DNA from: JBDTVS01 sp040007095 | GTDB lineage: Bacteria > Acidobacteriota > Vicinamibacteria > Vicinamibacterales > CAVVIG01 | DNA length: 24,447 nucleotides | Direction: 5' to 3' | NCBI GenBank assembly: GCA_040007095.1 | Contig: JBDTVS010000177.1 | Span: forward strand, 1 to 24,447 | Part shown: positions 16,130-23,545 of the stretch, in pieces | Layout: each line of letters starts with the position of its first letter | How positions within the stretch are numbered: the stretch's first letter is position 1 | Notes under the pieces: generated by a model | Told to the model about the DNA's origin: nothing | The model's input: the letters and a program-made list of their open reading frames with translations, nothing else | Databases searched by the model: none | Made by a program: the position numbers and the translations under genes

Positions 16130-17197
16130 ATGGCCTGGTTCGCTCTCGCCCGCGTGCTCTTCGTCGCAGCTGTCGCTTACGCGGCGGTCGTGCTCCGCCC
16201 CCTTGCGATTGGTCCGGCGCTGAATGTCGCCTTCGCCCTCGCACTGGCGGTGATTGTCGTCCTCCTGGAACACCGGCTGCGCGATACCGCCCTCACGCGG
16301 ATCCTCGGGGCGCTCATCGGCTGTTCGATCGGGTTGGCGCTGGCGCGAACGATTGCATCCGGCCTGTTCTGGACCGACTCCGGCGACCGCCGCATTGAAT
16401 TTCTCCACAGCTTTGTGCTGCTCGTGCTGCCCTATATCGGCCTGATGCTCGGCGCCGAGCACGGCGAGTGGCTCGATCCGCCGCGGCTGCTGGGCCTGTT
16501 CCGCGCCACCGTCCCGTCGCGCCACTACAAGATCCTCGATACCAGCGTCATCATCGACGGCCGCATTGCCGATGTGTGCGAAACCGGCTTCCTCGACGGC
16601 ATGCTGGTGATCCCGCAATTCGTCTTGAAGGAGCTCCAGCTGGTCGCCGATTCCGCCGACTCGCTCAAACGCAACCGGGGCCGCCGCGGCCTGGACATCT
16701 TGCAGCGGATTCAGAAGATGTCCGGCATCGACGTCCAGATTTCGGATGTCGACTTTCCGGAGGTTCACGAGGTCGATCTCAAGCTGATCGAGCTGGCCCG
16801 CTCGTTGAACGGCAAGATCGTCACCAACGACTTCAACCTCAACAAAGTCGCGCAGTTGCGCGGCGTCGAAGTGCTGAACGTCAACGAGCTCACCAACTCG
16901 CTGAAGCCTGTCGTCCTGCCCGGGGAGAGCATGAAGGTGTTCATTCTCAAGGAGGGCAGGGAGTACAACCAGGGCGTCGCCTACCTGGATGACGGCACGA
17001 TGGTGGTCGTCGATAACGCGCGGCGGCTCATTGGCAAGACCATCGACATTGTCGTCACCAGCGTGCTGCAGACAACGGCCGGGAAGATGATCTTTGGCCG
17101 CTTTATCGAGAGCGCGATGTCCACGCCGGTCGGCCAGTCGGTGTCTGCAGAACGCGACCACGTGCGGTCGGCGGGCGGCGTCACCCAGCAGACCTGA
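16130..17197 (+). CDS. Membrane-anchored PIN/TRAM domain protein (YacL type)
   Basis: The 355-residue protein has about four N-terminal transmembrane segments (roughly 5-22, 30-47, 57-76, 93-108). A PIN nuclease-like domain follows, starting at ILDTSVIIDGRI with acidic residue D137. GRRGLDIL and KIVTNDFNLNKVA carry further acidic positions. The C-terminal part (about 285-340, GVAYLDDGTMVVVDNARRLIGKT) is a TRAM RNA-binding domain. This matches the YacL family found after radA/disA in Bacillus. PIN domains usually cleave RNA, but YacL activity is unproven. The start ATG 16130 is chosen for the first TM segment; the frame is open further upstream. A short inverted repeat, TTGAC/GTCAA (16107-16123), sits just before it. 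Confidence 0.92.
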   Translation: MAWFALARVLFVAAVAYAAVVLRPLAIGPALNVAFALALAVIVVLLEHRLRDTALTRILGALIGCSIGLALARTIASGLFWTDSGDRRIEFLHSFVLLVLPYIGLMLGAEHGEWLDPPRLLGLFRATVPSRHYKILDTSVIIDGRIADVCETGFLDGMLVIPQFVLKELQLVADSADSLKRNRGRRGLDILQRIQKMSGIDVQISDVDFPEVHEVDLKLIELARSLNGKIVTNDFNLNKVAQLRGVEVLNVNELTNSLKPVVLPGESMKVFILKEGREYNQGVAYLDDGTMVVVDNARRLIGKTIDIVVTSVLQTTAGKMIFGRFIESAMSTPVGQSVSAERDHVRSAGGVTQQT

Positions 17198-17306
17198 TCC
17201 ACCTGGCGGCTCAGCCCCGGCCTACCCGCGCAGCGGCCGATGCGGCCTCTCCTGCGTGCGTCTTAGACAAAAACCATCCCGTTTCGCGTCTTGAGAGCAT
17301 GAGGCC

Positions 17307-17810
17307 ATGACGCACCGGCCGACCGAGAGTGGTCCGGCCGCCTGGATCGGCGTGATTTACGATCGGCATGCCGACGCCTTGTACCGCTACGCCGTAATGA
17401 TCCTGGCGGATTCGGCCGCCGCGAGCGACGCGGTGCACCAGGTGTTTCTGGCGATCGCCGGGAAGCCGCGCGGTCATATTCAAGCCGAAGAGCGATACCT
17501 ACGTCGGGCGGTGCGCAACGAGTGCTACAGCGCGCTGCGCCATCGCCGACGCGAGGTCGTCGCCGACCACGTGCCGTTGCTCGAGGCGGTGGCCGCCAAT
17601 GACGAGAAGCTGGAGGAGCGGTTGGCAATCGAAGCGGCAATCCGGACGCTGCCCGTCGAACAGCGGGAAGTGCTCCATCTGAAGGTGTTCGAAGGCTGGA
17701 CGTTCCAGGAGATCGCCGACCAACTCGGCGAGTCGATCAACACAGTGGCGAGCCGGTACCGTTACGCCATCGAAAAACTGCGCGGACAGCTTGGCACGTC
17801 GAGGACTTGA
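17307..17810 (+). CDS. ECF-type RNA polymerase sigma factor
   Basis: This 167-residue protein has sigma region 2 (YDRHADALYRYAVMILAD then AASDAVHQVFLAIA, about 18-51) and region 4 (LPVEQREVLHLKVFEGWTFQEIADQLGESINTVASRYRYA, about 114-153) with a helix-turn-helix. There is no region 1 or 3, which is the ECF plan. The region 2 core is divergent: the usual acidic-QE-xF motif reads HQVFLAI. The next gene starts three bases after its stop and encodes a one-TM protein, so a sigma plus membrane-regulator pair is likely. No zinc-binding anti-sigma motif is visible. It interrupts an otherwise conserved gene order. Confidence 0.88.
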   Translation: MTHRPTESGPAAWIGVIYDRHADALYRYAVMILADSAAASDAVHQVFLAIAGKPRGHIQAEERYLRRAVRNECYSALRHRRREVVADHVPLLEAVAANDEKLEERLAIEAAIRTLPVEQREVLHLKVFEGWTFQEIADQLGESINTVASRYRYAIEKLRGQLGTSRT

Positions 17811-17813
17811 GCG

Positions 17814-18185
17814 ATGGACGAACTCGAAGAACGGCTGAGGAGATACCGTCCCGTGGGTCCGCCCCCTGGCCTGCGCGCGCGGGTCGTCGGACCCGCGCGG
17901 ACGCCGGCGCGTCGACGTTTGGCGTGGCTGCCATGCGCGGCGGCGGCCGCAGTGGCGATCACGTTTTACTCGCTGGCGGCGGGAGTAAGACGGGAGGTCG
18001 CGGCGGAGATCTCGAAGGAGGAGACCCGCCGCGAAGCGATCGTGCAGACGCTGACGGCGGATCTTGGCGGAGGTGTTGAAGCCGCGACTGTCGCGGCCAG
18101 GCTGGTGGATTTGAACGAGGCGACGGCGTCGGCCGGGGTCGATCGACAGAACACGCTGGACGCGGAGATTGATCGTCATGACTGA
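17814..18185 (+). CDS. Small single-pass membrane protein, possible anti-sigma factor
   Basis: This 123-residue protein has a short, basic, proline-rich cytoplasmic start (EERLRRYRPVGPPPGLRAR), one transmembrane segment (about 38-57, WLPCAAAAAVAITFYSLAAG), and an alanine-rich C-terminal region (about 58-123) predicted helical. It lacks the HxxxCxxC zinc motif of ZAS anti-sigma factors. Its position three bases after the ECF sigma gene and a TM plus short cytoplasmic part suggest a regulator. Its stop overlaps the start of the next gene by eight bases. I do not recognise the family; function is inferred only from context. Confidence 0.7.
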   Translation: MDELEERLRRYRPVGPPPGLRARVVGPARTPARRRLAWLPCAAAAAVAITFYSLAAGVRREVAAEISKEETRREAIVQTLTADLGGGVEAATVAARLVDLNEATASAGVDRQNTLDAEIDRHD

Positions 18186-19515
18186 GACCGTCAGGCGCCC
18201 GTTGGTTCGCCCCGCGTTCTTCCGGCTGTCGCTGGTGGTGTTCGTGCTGCTGGTCCCGATGGTCGTCCACGCCGCGTGGGACTACGTTGAAACGCGTCGG
18301 CTGCGCCTGGCGATTGAGGAAATCCGGGGGCGAGGCGAGCCCGTGACACTCGAGGATATACGGACCCGGCCGACGAAGGCCGACGGCCTCAAGAGTGATC
18401 GGTACTATCGTGCCGCCGCGGTGCTCGCCTCCCCAGATCCAACGAAGCAGCGCGGCCTCTTTGAACGCGTCCAGGACGCCGAGCGGAAAGGCGATTGGCC
18501 GGCCGGCCTTGTCGAGGAGATGCGACGTCATCTCGACGAGCACGAAGACGCGCTGCAGTTGCTCGATCGCGCGGCGCCGCTGGCCTTTGAAGGTTTTTCA
18601 CCAGGGACGGTGGGCGGTTCCGCGGGTCTCTTTCCGCTGGCGCGGCTGGCCGGCCTCCGGACCTGGTCGCGTGCTCTGGACCGCGACAGCGGACGCGCGA
18701 CCGACTCGGTGTACGCAGAGCTTCGCCTGCGTCCCGTGGTCGATTGGGCCTGGCCGGTGTTTCGGGCGCGCGTCGACGAAATCGATCGGGTGGGAGGCGT
18801 GTTGAGTGCGACGCACCCGTCGCCGGCGGAGCTGTCGCGGATCGGGCGAGCGCTGGTCGACCTGGACCGCGATGACGGACTGACGCAGTGGTTTCTCCGG
18901 CGCCGGGCCGCGCTCTTCGACTCCCTGTTCGGCCCCGGTCGCGACACCTGGTTCCTGACCCAGGCCGGGTTCTGGCAGCTTGGCTTCTTCGAACGTCTGG
19001 GTCGGCCGTGGGTCGATCGGGCGATCAGGCTGCGGGTTGAAACGCTGTCGAGGGTAATCTCCGCGCTGGATCAGCCGTGGCCCCAACGACGCGATGCCGT
19101 CGAAAGCGTGTACGACAGAGGGTCGCCTCCAGGCGACGGGAGCACGCGCATTACCCGCTTCTTGGCCAGAGAGCGTGAGTTCAAACTACCCGATGTGGCC
19201 ATGTCGCACCAGATCGTCGACGATCTGGCGCTGATCCGTGTCGCTCGGCTCGCGGTCGCGATTGAAGCTTATCGTCGGGCACACCGAGAGGCGATGCCCG
19301 CGCGTCTCGACGACCTGATGCCGGGCTACCTCGATAGCTTGCCCGTCGATCCGTACTCGGGCCAGCGGTTTCTCTTTCACGCCGAGGCCAGAACCTACGC
19401 AGTCTACAGTGTGGGGCCCAACCGGCGAGACGACAGCGGGGACTTTACGCTGCTCCGCTTCTCGCAGGGTGTGCGTGAGTCGCGCGATGTCGGCCTGAGG
19501 ATTCAGTACCGGTAA
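18178..19515 (+). CDS. Membrane-anchored protein with pseudopilin-like C-terminal module, function unknown
   Basis: I do not recognise this 445-residue protein as a whole. It has an N-terminal TM segment (about 15-33, FRLSLVVFVLLVPMVVHAA) and a long helical, arginine- and glutamate-rich middle. The C-terminal module (about 362-424) reads AMPARLDDLMPGYLDSLPVDPYSGQRF then YAVYSVGPNRRDDSGDF. That pattern resembles the C-terminus of GspG-type pseudopilins, although the N-terminus is not a prepilin peptidase site. ATG 18178 was chosen; TTG 18169 is three codons upstream. It is the third gene of the sigma-factor group. A role as an envelope sensor or assembly factor is conjecture. Confidence 0.8.
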   Translation: MTETVRRPLVRPAFFRLSLVVFVLLVPMVVHAAWDYVETRRLRLAIEEIRGRGEPVTLEDIRTRPTKADGLKSDRYYRAAAVLASPDPTKQRGLFERVQDAERKGDWPAGLVEEMRRHLDEHEDALQLLDRAAPLAFEGFSPGTVGGSAGLFPLARLAGLRTWSRALDRDSGRATDSVYAELRLRPVVDWAWPVFRARVDEIDRVGGVLSATHPSPAELSRIGRALVDLDRDDGLTQWFLRRRAALFDSLFGPGRDTWFLTQAGFWQLGFFERLGRPWVDRAIRLRVETLSRVISALDQPWPQRRDAVESVYDRGSPPGDGSTRITRFLAREREFKLPDVAMSHQIVDDLALIRVARLAVAIEAYRRAHREAMPARLDDLMPGYLDSLPVDPYSGQRFLFHAEARTYAVYSVGPNRRDDSGDFTLLRFSQGVRESRDVGLRIQYR

Positions 19516-19574
19516 ACGATCGGTCGCATGCCGCGGCGCGTGCAGGGACGAGCGGCGCCTCGGCAATCGCCGGC

Positions 19575-19603
19575 TCGTCACGAATTCGCTTACAGTCTAC
19601 AAT
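19575..19603 (+). promoter_or_regulatory. Candidate promoter for the PlsC-type gene
   Basis: TCGTCA (19575-19580) and TACAAT (19598-19603) are 17 bp apart, with four and five matches to the consensus. The likely start near 19610 lies about 20 bases before ATG 19633. It would separate plsC from the sigma-factor group. Confidence 0.5.
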
Positions 19604-19632
19604 TTCGACACTGTGAATCACCCATCGTGAGG

Positions 19633-20391
19633 ATGCCGCCCTACCATTGGTGGCGGACGGTGTTGTTTCTCATTCCGGCCATCACCGTCTATACGATTGT
19701 TCTCGGCACGGCGTCGATCATCTCGAGCCTCTTCGACAAGAGGGGCTATTTCGCCCACCGGTGTGCGCGCGCGTGGTCGTGGCTGATTCTGCGCACGACC
19801 GGCGTTCGGGTGACGGTCGAAGGCCTCCAGCGCCTGACTCCGGGAACGACCTACATCTTCGTGTCGAATCACCAGAGCATCTACGACACGCCGGTGCTGT
19901 TTGCGTCCCTCCCGTACCAACTGCGCATCATTGCCAAGGAGTCGCTGGCGAAGTTTCCCGTGCTGGGGTGGCACCTCAAGCGCGGTCGCCACTTGTTCGT
20001 GGATCGGCGGCGTCCCGACCGAGCCGGCATTCTCGCGCGCTGGCGCGCGCTCGTGTCCGAAGGACTGTCACTCATCATCTACGCGGAGGGCACCCGAAGC
20101 TCTGACGGCCGGGTGGCGCGTTTCAAGGCCGGCAGCTTTCTGCTCGCCATCGAGGCAGGGCTGCCAATTGTCCCGCTCGCCATCGTCGGTACGCGTCACG
20201 TGATGCAGAAGGGACGCCTGCGCACGGAGCCGGGCAACGTGAGGCTGTTCGTTCACGACCCGGTGCTTCCGCCCTCGATTGAGCAACCAACGGTACATGA
20301 TGCCAAGGCGCTCGCCGACCGGGTTCACAGCATCGTTGCGAACACGGTCGCCCAGCTTGAATCCGGCGCTTCCGAGGCCCGCGTCGGTTAG
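19633..20391 (+). CDS. 1-acyl-sn-glycerol-3-phosphate acyltransferase (PlsC family)
   Basis: PlsC acylates lysophosphatidic acid to phosphatidic acid at the inner membrane during phospholipid synthesis. The 252-residue protein has an N-terminal hydrophobic segment (about 9-32), the catalytic motif HX4D as NHQSIYD (H80, D85), the glycerol-phosphate-binding EGTRS (152-156), FKAGSFLLAIEAGLPIVPLAI, and VRLFVHDPV. Length and order match the LPLAT family. ATG 19633 is preferred: GTGAGG precedes it and the frame upstream is repeat-like, unlike the family. Other acyltransferase substrates, such as ornithine lipids, are possible. Confidence 0.93.
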   Translation: MPPYHWWRTVLFLIPAITVYTIVLGTASIISSLFDKRGYFAHRCARAWSWLILRTTGVRVTVEGLQRLTPGTTYIFVSNHQSIYDTPVLFASLPYQLRIIAKESLAKFPVLGWHLKRGRHLFVDRRRPDRAGILARWRALVSEGLSLIIYAEGTRSSDGRVARFKAGSFLLAIEAGLPIVPLAIVGTRHVMQKGRLRTEPGNVRLFVHDPVLPPSIEQPTVHDAKALADRVHSIVANTVAQLESGASEARVG

Positions 20392-20422
20392 ACGTTCATC
20401 ATTGGGGCTCGCCGAGCACGTC

Positions 20423-20510
20423 GAGCAAAGACGTCTTGCTCTGGCAATCGCGGCGTCAGTTGACGGTGATCCCATGCGGCGACGTCGATACTGATCTGTC
20501 ACCGACAGAT
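20423..20510. promoter_or_regulatory. Two short hairpins upstream of ispDF
   Basis: GAGCAA/TTGCTC (20423-20428 with 20436-20441) and a perfect 7-bp hairpin ATCTGTC-ACC-GACAGAT (20494-20510) lie in the gap after the acyltransferase gene. Neither has a T tract. They may terminate transcription from upstream, or the second, ten bases before the ispDF -35 region, could be an operator. Function is not shown. Confidence 0.35.
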
Positions 20511-20519
20511 GGGCCGATT

Positions 20520-20548
20520 CCGTCATCGGGGGAGCTCGCCGGTATAAT
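20520..20548 (+). promoter_or_regulatory. Promoter for ispDF with perfect TATAAT
   Basis: TATAAT (20543-20548) lies 17 bp after CCGTCA (20520-20525). The expected start point, about seven bases downstream, is 20555. That coincides with TTG 20555 and leaves an 18-base leader before GTG 20573. Confidence 0.6.
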
Positions 20549-20572
20549 CAACGTTTGCCTGATCAACTCTTT

Positions 20573-21751
20573 GTGACAGCCATCATCGCGGCAGGTGGTC
20601 GCGGCCGCCGGCTCGGTTCGACGTCCCCCAAGCAGTTCCTGCGGATCGGCGGGCGAGAGATTCTGGAGTGCAGCGTCGCGACGTTTCTCGCCCATCCGGA
20701 CGTGGGCGACGTGATTGTCGCGCTGCCGGCCGATGTCGCTGCCGAACCGCCCGACTACCTGCGTGGGACGTCGAAGCCGTTGCTGGTCGTCGTCGGCGGC
20801 GTCCGGCGGCAGGATTCGGTGGCCAGCGCATTTCAACACGTCGCCGAGCGCACCGACGTGGTCGTGGTCCACGACGCCGCGAGGCCGTTTGCGAGCCCCG
20901 AACTCATCACCAAGACGATTGCCGCGGCTGCGGAATCGGGCGCGGCACTCGCGGCGCTGCCCGCTCGCGACACGGTCAAGCTGGCCGGTCCGCCTGAAGA
21001 TGGTTTGTTCGTACGAAGCACGCTGCCCCGCGAGTCGATCTTTCTGGCGCAAACGCCGCAGGCATTTCGCCGCGCGATCCTTCGCGAAGCGCTGATGAGC
21101 GGCGCCGATGCCACCGACGAGGCGGCGCTGGCCGAGCGCCTGGGGCATCCTGTCCGCCTCGTGGACGGCGAGGCCACGAACATCAAGATCACCGGGCCCG
21201 AGGACCTGCCGATCGCCGAGGCGATCGCACAGGCGCGGCGCGACACTGTCACGCCGCCGCCGAAGCCGGCGCGGACCGGACGAGCGGGGACGGGCTACGA
21301 CCTTCACCGGCTGGTGCCCGGGAGGCCGCTCGTGATCGGCGGCGTCACGATCGTGTCCGACCGCGGTGCCCTCGGACACTCCGATGCCGATGTCGTGTGT
21401 CATGCGATTACCGACGCGATGCTCGGCGCGGCGTGCCTGGGTGATATCGGCCGGCATTTTCCCGACTCCGATCCGCAATGGAAGGACGCGTCGAGCACCG
21501 ACCTGCTGGCGCGCGTGGCGCGTCTTGTCGGCGATCAGGGCTTGATCGTGGGCAATGTCGACGTGACGGTGATCCTCGAGGCGCCGAAGATCCGCCATGC
21601 CGTCGACGCGATGCGCGCGGCCGTGGCGGCGGCCATCGGCATCGACGCGTCACAGGTCAGTATCAAGGCGAAGACGAACGAGGGCGTCGACGCCGTCGGC
21701 CGCGGCGAGGCGATCGCCGCGCACGCCGTGGCGCTGCTGAGACAACGGTGA
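20573..21751 (+). CDS. ispDF: Bifunctional IspD-IspF (MEP cytidylyltransferase and MEcPP synthase)
   Basis: The fused protein performs two steps of the non-mevalonate pathway: IspD makes CDP-methylerythritol, and IspF cyclises the IspE product to MEcPP. The N-terminal part (about 1-225) has the IspD start AAGGRGRRLGSTSPKQFL, VVVVHDAARPF and DATDEAAL. After a proline-rich linker (PPPKPARTG), the IspF part has the zinc ligands of GYDLHR and VVCHAITDAML, then GDIGRHFPDSDPQWK and KTNEGVDAVGRGEAIAAHAVALL. Total 392 residues. The start is uncertain: GTG 20573 gives MTAIIAAGGRG, while TTG 20555 adds six codons. It is followed by the dispersed repeat, then gltX. Confidence 0.95.
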   Translation: MTAIIAAGGRGRRLGSTSPKQFLRIGGREILECSVATFLAHPDVGDVIVALPADVAAEPPDYLRGTSKPLLVVVGGVRRQDSVASAFQHVAERTDVVVVHDAARPFASPELITKTIAAAAESGAALAALPARDTVKLAGPPEDGLFVRSTLPRESIFLAQTPQAFRRAILREALMSGADATDEAALAERLGHPVRLVDGEATNIKITGPEDLPIAEAIAQARRDTVTPPPKPARTGRAGTGYDLHRLVPGRPLVIGGVTIVSDRGALGHSDADVVCHAITDAMLGAACLGDIGRHFPDSDPQWKDASSTDLLARVARLVGDQGLIVGNVDVTVILEAPKIRHAVDAMRAAVAAAIGIDASQVSIKAKTNEGVDAVGRGEAIAAHAVALLRQR

Positions 21752-21780
21752 GGTCGGTCGTGATCGCATCCTTGGCCGCC

Positions 21781-21934
21781 GGTGGTGAAACACCCGCTGC
21801 ATTCGCCGGGCGATGCATCCCGGCAGGCTGCGTTGCTCATCGCTTATTCATGCCCGATAGGCTCGATCTTCGCGCTTTGCCATCCGGGCGCATCGTCCGC
21901 CTCGGTGCGACGACGGACTTTCACCACGGGCTGC
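21781..21934. repeat. Dispersed ~150-bp palindromic intergenic repeat, copy B
   Basis: This is the second copy of the element at 85-236, in the same orientation. Its ends are inverted, GTGGTGAAA (21782-21790) against TTTCACCAC (21919-21927). Inner blocks CGATGCATCCCGG and CCGGGCGCATCG also pair. It fills nearly the whole 184-bp gap between ispDF and gltX and ends one base before the gltX ATG, so it forms the entire gltX leader. Confidence 0.85.
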
Positions 21935-21935
21935 C

Positions 21936-23435
21936 ATGCGCGTGAGATTCGCGCCGAGTCCAACCGGCCGCCTGCACGTCGGCAACGCGCGCACCGCGCT
22001 CTTCAACTGGCTGCTGGCCCGAGGGCAGGGCGGCGCGTTGATCCTGAGAATCGAGGACACGGACGTCGAACGGTCGACGCGCGAGTCCGAAGAGGGCATT
22101 CTGCGCGACCTGCGCTGGCTCGGGCTCACCTGGGACGAGGGGCCCGACGTGGGCGGCGCGCGCGGACCCTACCGGCAGTCCGAGCGACTGCATCTCTATC
22201 AGTCGTACGCGGCCGAATTGCTCGCCGCCGGGCGCGCCTACTATTGCTTCTGCACCATGACGCAGCTCGACGCCGAACGGCAGGCCGCCGTCGTCGAAGG
22301 GCGTCCTGCGTTGTATGCGGGCACCTGCCGACGGCTGTCGAGCGAGCAGGCACATGCGCGGATCGCCGGCGGCGAGCGACCCGCCGTCCGGTTTCGGGTG
22401 CCGGACGATCACGACATCGTGTTCCGGGATCTCGTCCGCGGCGACGTCCGCTTCCATGCGGACGTGATCGGCGATCCGGTCATCCTGCGCGGCGACCGCA
22501 CGCCGGCCTACAACTTCGCCGTCGTGATCGACGATGCGCTGATGGCGGTGACGCATGTCGTCCGCGGCGAAGACCATATCTCCAATACACCGCGGCAGAT
22601 CGTGATGTACGAGGCGCTCGGGTTCACGCCCCCGGCGTTCGCGCATCTGGCCATGGTGCTCGGGCCCGATCACAGCCCGCTGTCCAAGCGGCACGGCGCC
22701 ACGTCGGTGGCCGAGTTCCGGGCCCGCGGCTACCTCCCGGAGGCGCTGTTGAATTATCTCGCGCTGCTCGGGTGGTCGCCAGGAGCGGATCAAGAACTTT
22801 TGCCGATCGACGAGCTCGCGCGCCGATTCCTGATCGAGCGCGTCGGGCACAGCGCGGGCGTGTTCGACGAGGAAAAGCTGGCGTGGGTGAACCGCCACTA
22901 CTTGAAGATGGCAGAGCCGGCGCGGATCGCAGAGCTGTCAGTGCCGTACTTCCAGAGCGAGGGATTCGAGATGGCGCCGGACGCCCATGGCCTCGAATTC
23001 CTTGCCTCGGCGATGGTGATCGCGACTTCGTCGGTCGACCGGCTCGCGCAGATTCCCGCGAGGCTGCGGCAGTTGTTTCACTACGATGCGGAGCAGGCGC
23101 TCGCCGATCCGCGCGTGCTCGACGAGATGCAGGCGGAGGCCCCGCAGCGCGTGGTCCGCGCGCTCGCCACCGCGCTGGCGACGGCGTCCCGCCTCGATCG
23201 CGAGCGATTCCGCAGCGTGGCCCAGGAGATCAAGGCGCAGACCGGACTGAAAGGGAAGCAGTTGTTTCATCCCATTCGTGTCGCGCTGACGGGAACCGCG
23301 GAAGGGCCGGAATTGGATCTGCTCGTCCCCGCGATCGATCGCGGGGCCGAGTTGCCGGCGTCGGCCGGTCTGCCGAGGGTTGAGGGATGTTCCGAGCGTG
23401 CGGCAGCCTTCGTCCGGGCGTTGGGTCGACGATGA
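21936..23435 (+). CDS. gltX: Glutamyl-tRNA synthetase
   Basis: GltX charges tRNA-Glu (and tRNA-Gln in bacteria that amidate Glu-tRNA-Gln) with glutamate. The 499-residue class I synthetase begins MRVRFAPSPTGRLHVGNARTALFN, with HVGN (H14-N17) as the HIGH motif. ILRIEDTDVERSTRESE, VIDDALMAVTHVVRGEDHISNT, and PLSKRHGATS (KMSKS region, P in place of the first lysine) follow. The C-terminal anticodon-binding part is complete. The start is fixed by the family opening, but the sequence just before it is the dispersed repeat and no Shine-Dalgarno is evident. Its stop overlaps the next small frame by ATGA. Confidence 0.97.
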   Translation: MRVRFAPSPTGRLHVGNARTALFNWLLARGQGGALILRIEDTDVERSTRESEEGILRDLRWLGLTWDEGPDVGGARGPYRQSERLHLYQSYAAELLAAGRAYYCFCTMTQLDAERQAAVVEGRPALYAGTCRRLSSEQAHARIAGGERPAVRFRVPDDHDIVFRDLVRGDVRFHADVIGDPVILRGDRTPAYNFAVVIDDALMAVTHVVRGEDHISNTPRQIVMYEALGFTPPAFAHLAMVLGPDHSPLSKRHGATSVAEFRARGYLPEALLNYLALLGWSPGADQELLPIDELARRFLIERVGHSAGVFDEEKLAWVNRHYLKMAEPARIAELSVPYFQSEGFEMAPDAHGLEFLASAMVIATSSVDRLAQIPARLRQLFHYDAEQALADPRVLDEMQAEAPQRVVRALATALATASRLDRERFRSVAQEIKAQTGLKGKQLFHPIRVALTGTAEGPELDLLVPAIDRGAELPASAGLPRVEGCSERAAAFVRALGRR

Positions 23436-23545
23436 CGGCGGTTCCGCGGCCGAGGCACTTCGTGCGAAGCGTGCGGCGCGCGTTGATGGTGGCCTTCGCA
23501 GACCGCCGCGACGTCGTCGCGCGCTCGGTTCGTGACGCGCGATGA
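23432..23545 (+). CDS. Possible 37-residue basic micro-protein between gltX and rlmB
   Basis: This 38-codon frame starts with ATG 23432, whose ATGA includes the gltX TGA, and ends with TGA 23543-23545, whose ATGA includes the rlmB start. It thus exactly bridges the two genes. The product (MTAVPRPRHFVRSVRRALMV, then AFADRRDVVARSVRDAR) has about ten arginines and three aspartates, with an amphipathic helix look. It matches no family I know. It may be a real small protein or only a coupling frame that carries ribosomes from gltX to rlmB. High-GC sequence makes chance frames common, but the double ATGA is less likely by chance. Confidence 0.4.
   Translation: MTAVPRPRHFVRSVRRALMVAFADRRDVVARSVRDAR

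Noticed and set aside
17258..17292. Direct repeat GCGTCTT twice (17258-17264, 17286-17292) before the sigma gene
   Set aside because: Too short to call an operator or ECF promoter; no consensus boxes could be matched.
22681..22710. Loss of the first lysine in the GltX KMSKS region (PLSKRHG)
   Set aside because: Variants at this first position are common in bacterial GltX, so it does not indicate a defect.
21782..23383. 533-codon plus-strand frame starting in the repeat and crossing gltX
   Set aside because: It is out of frame with a complete GltX and its product is low-complexity arginine/alanine-rich.
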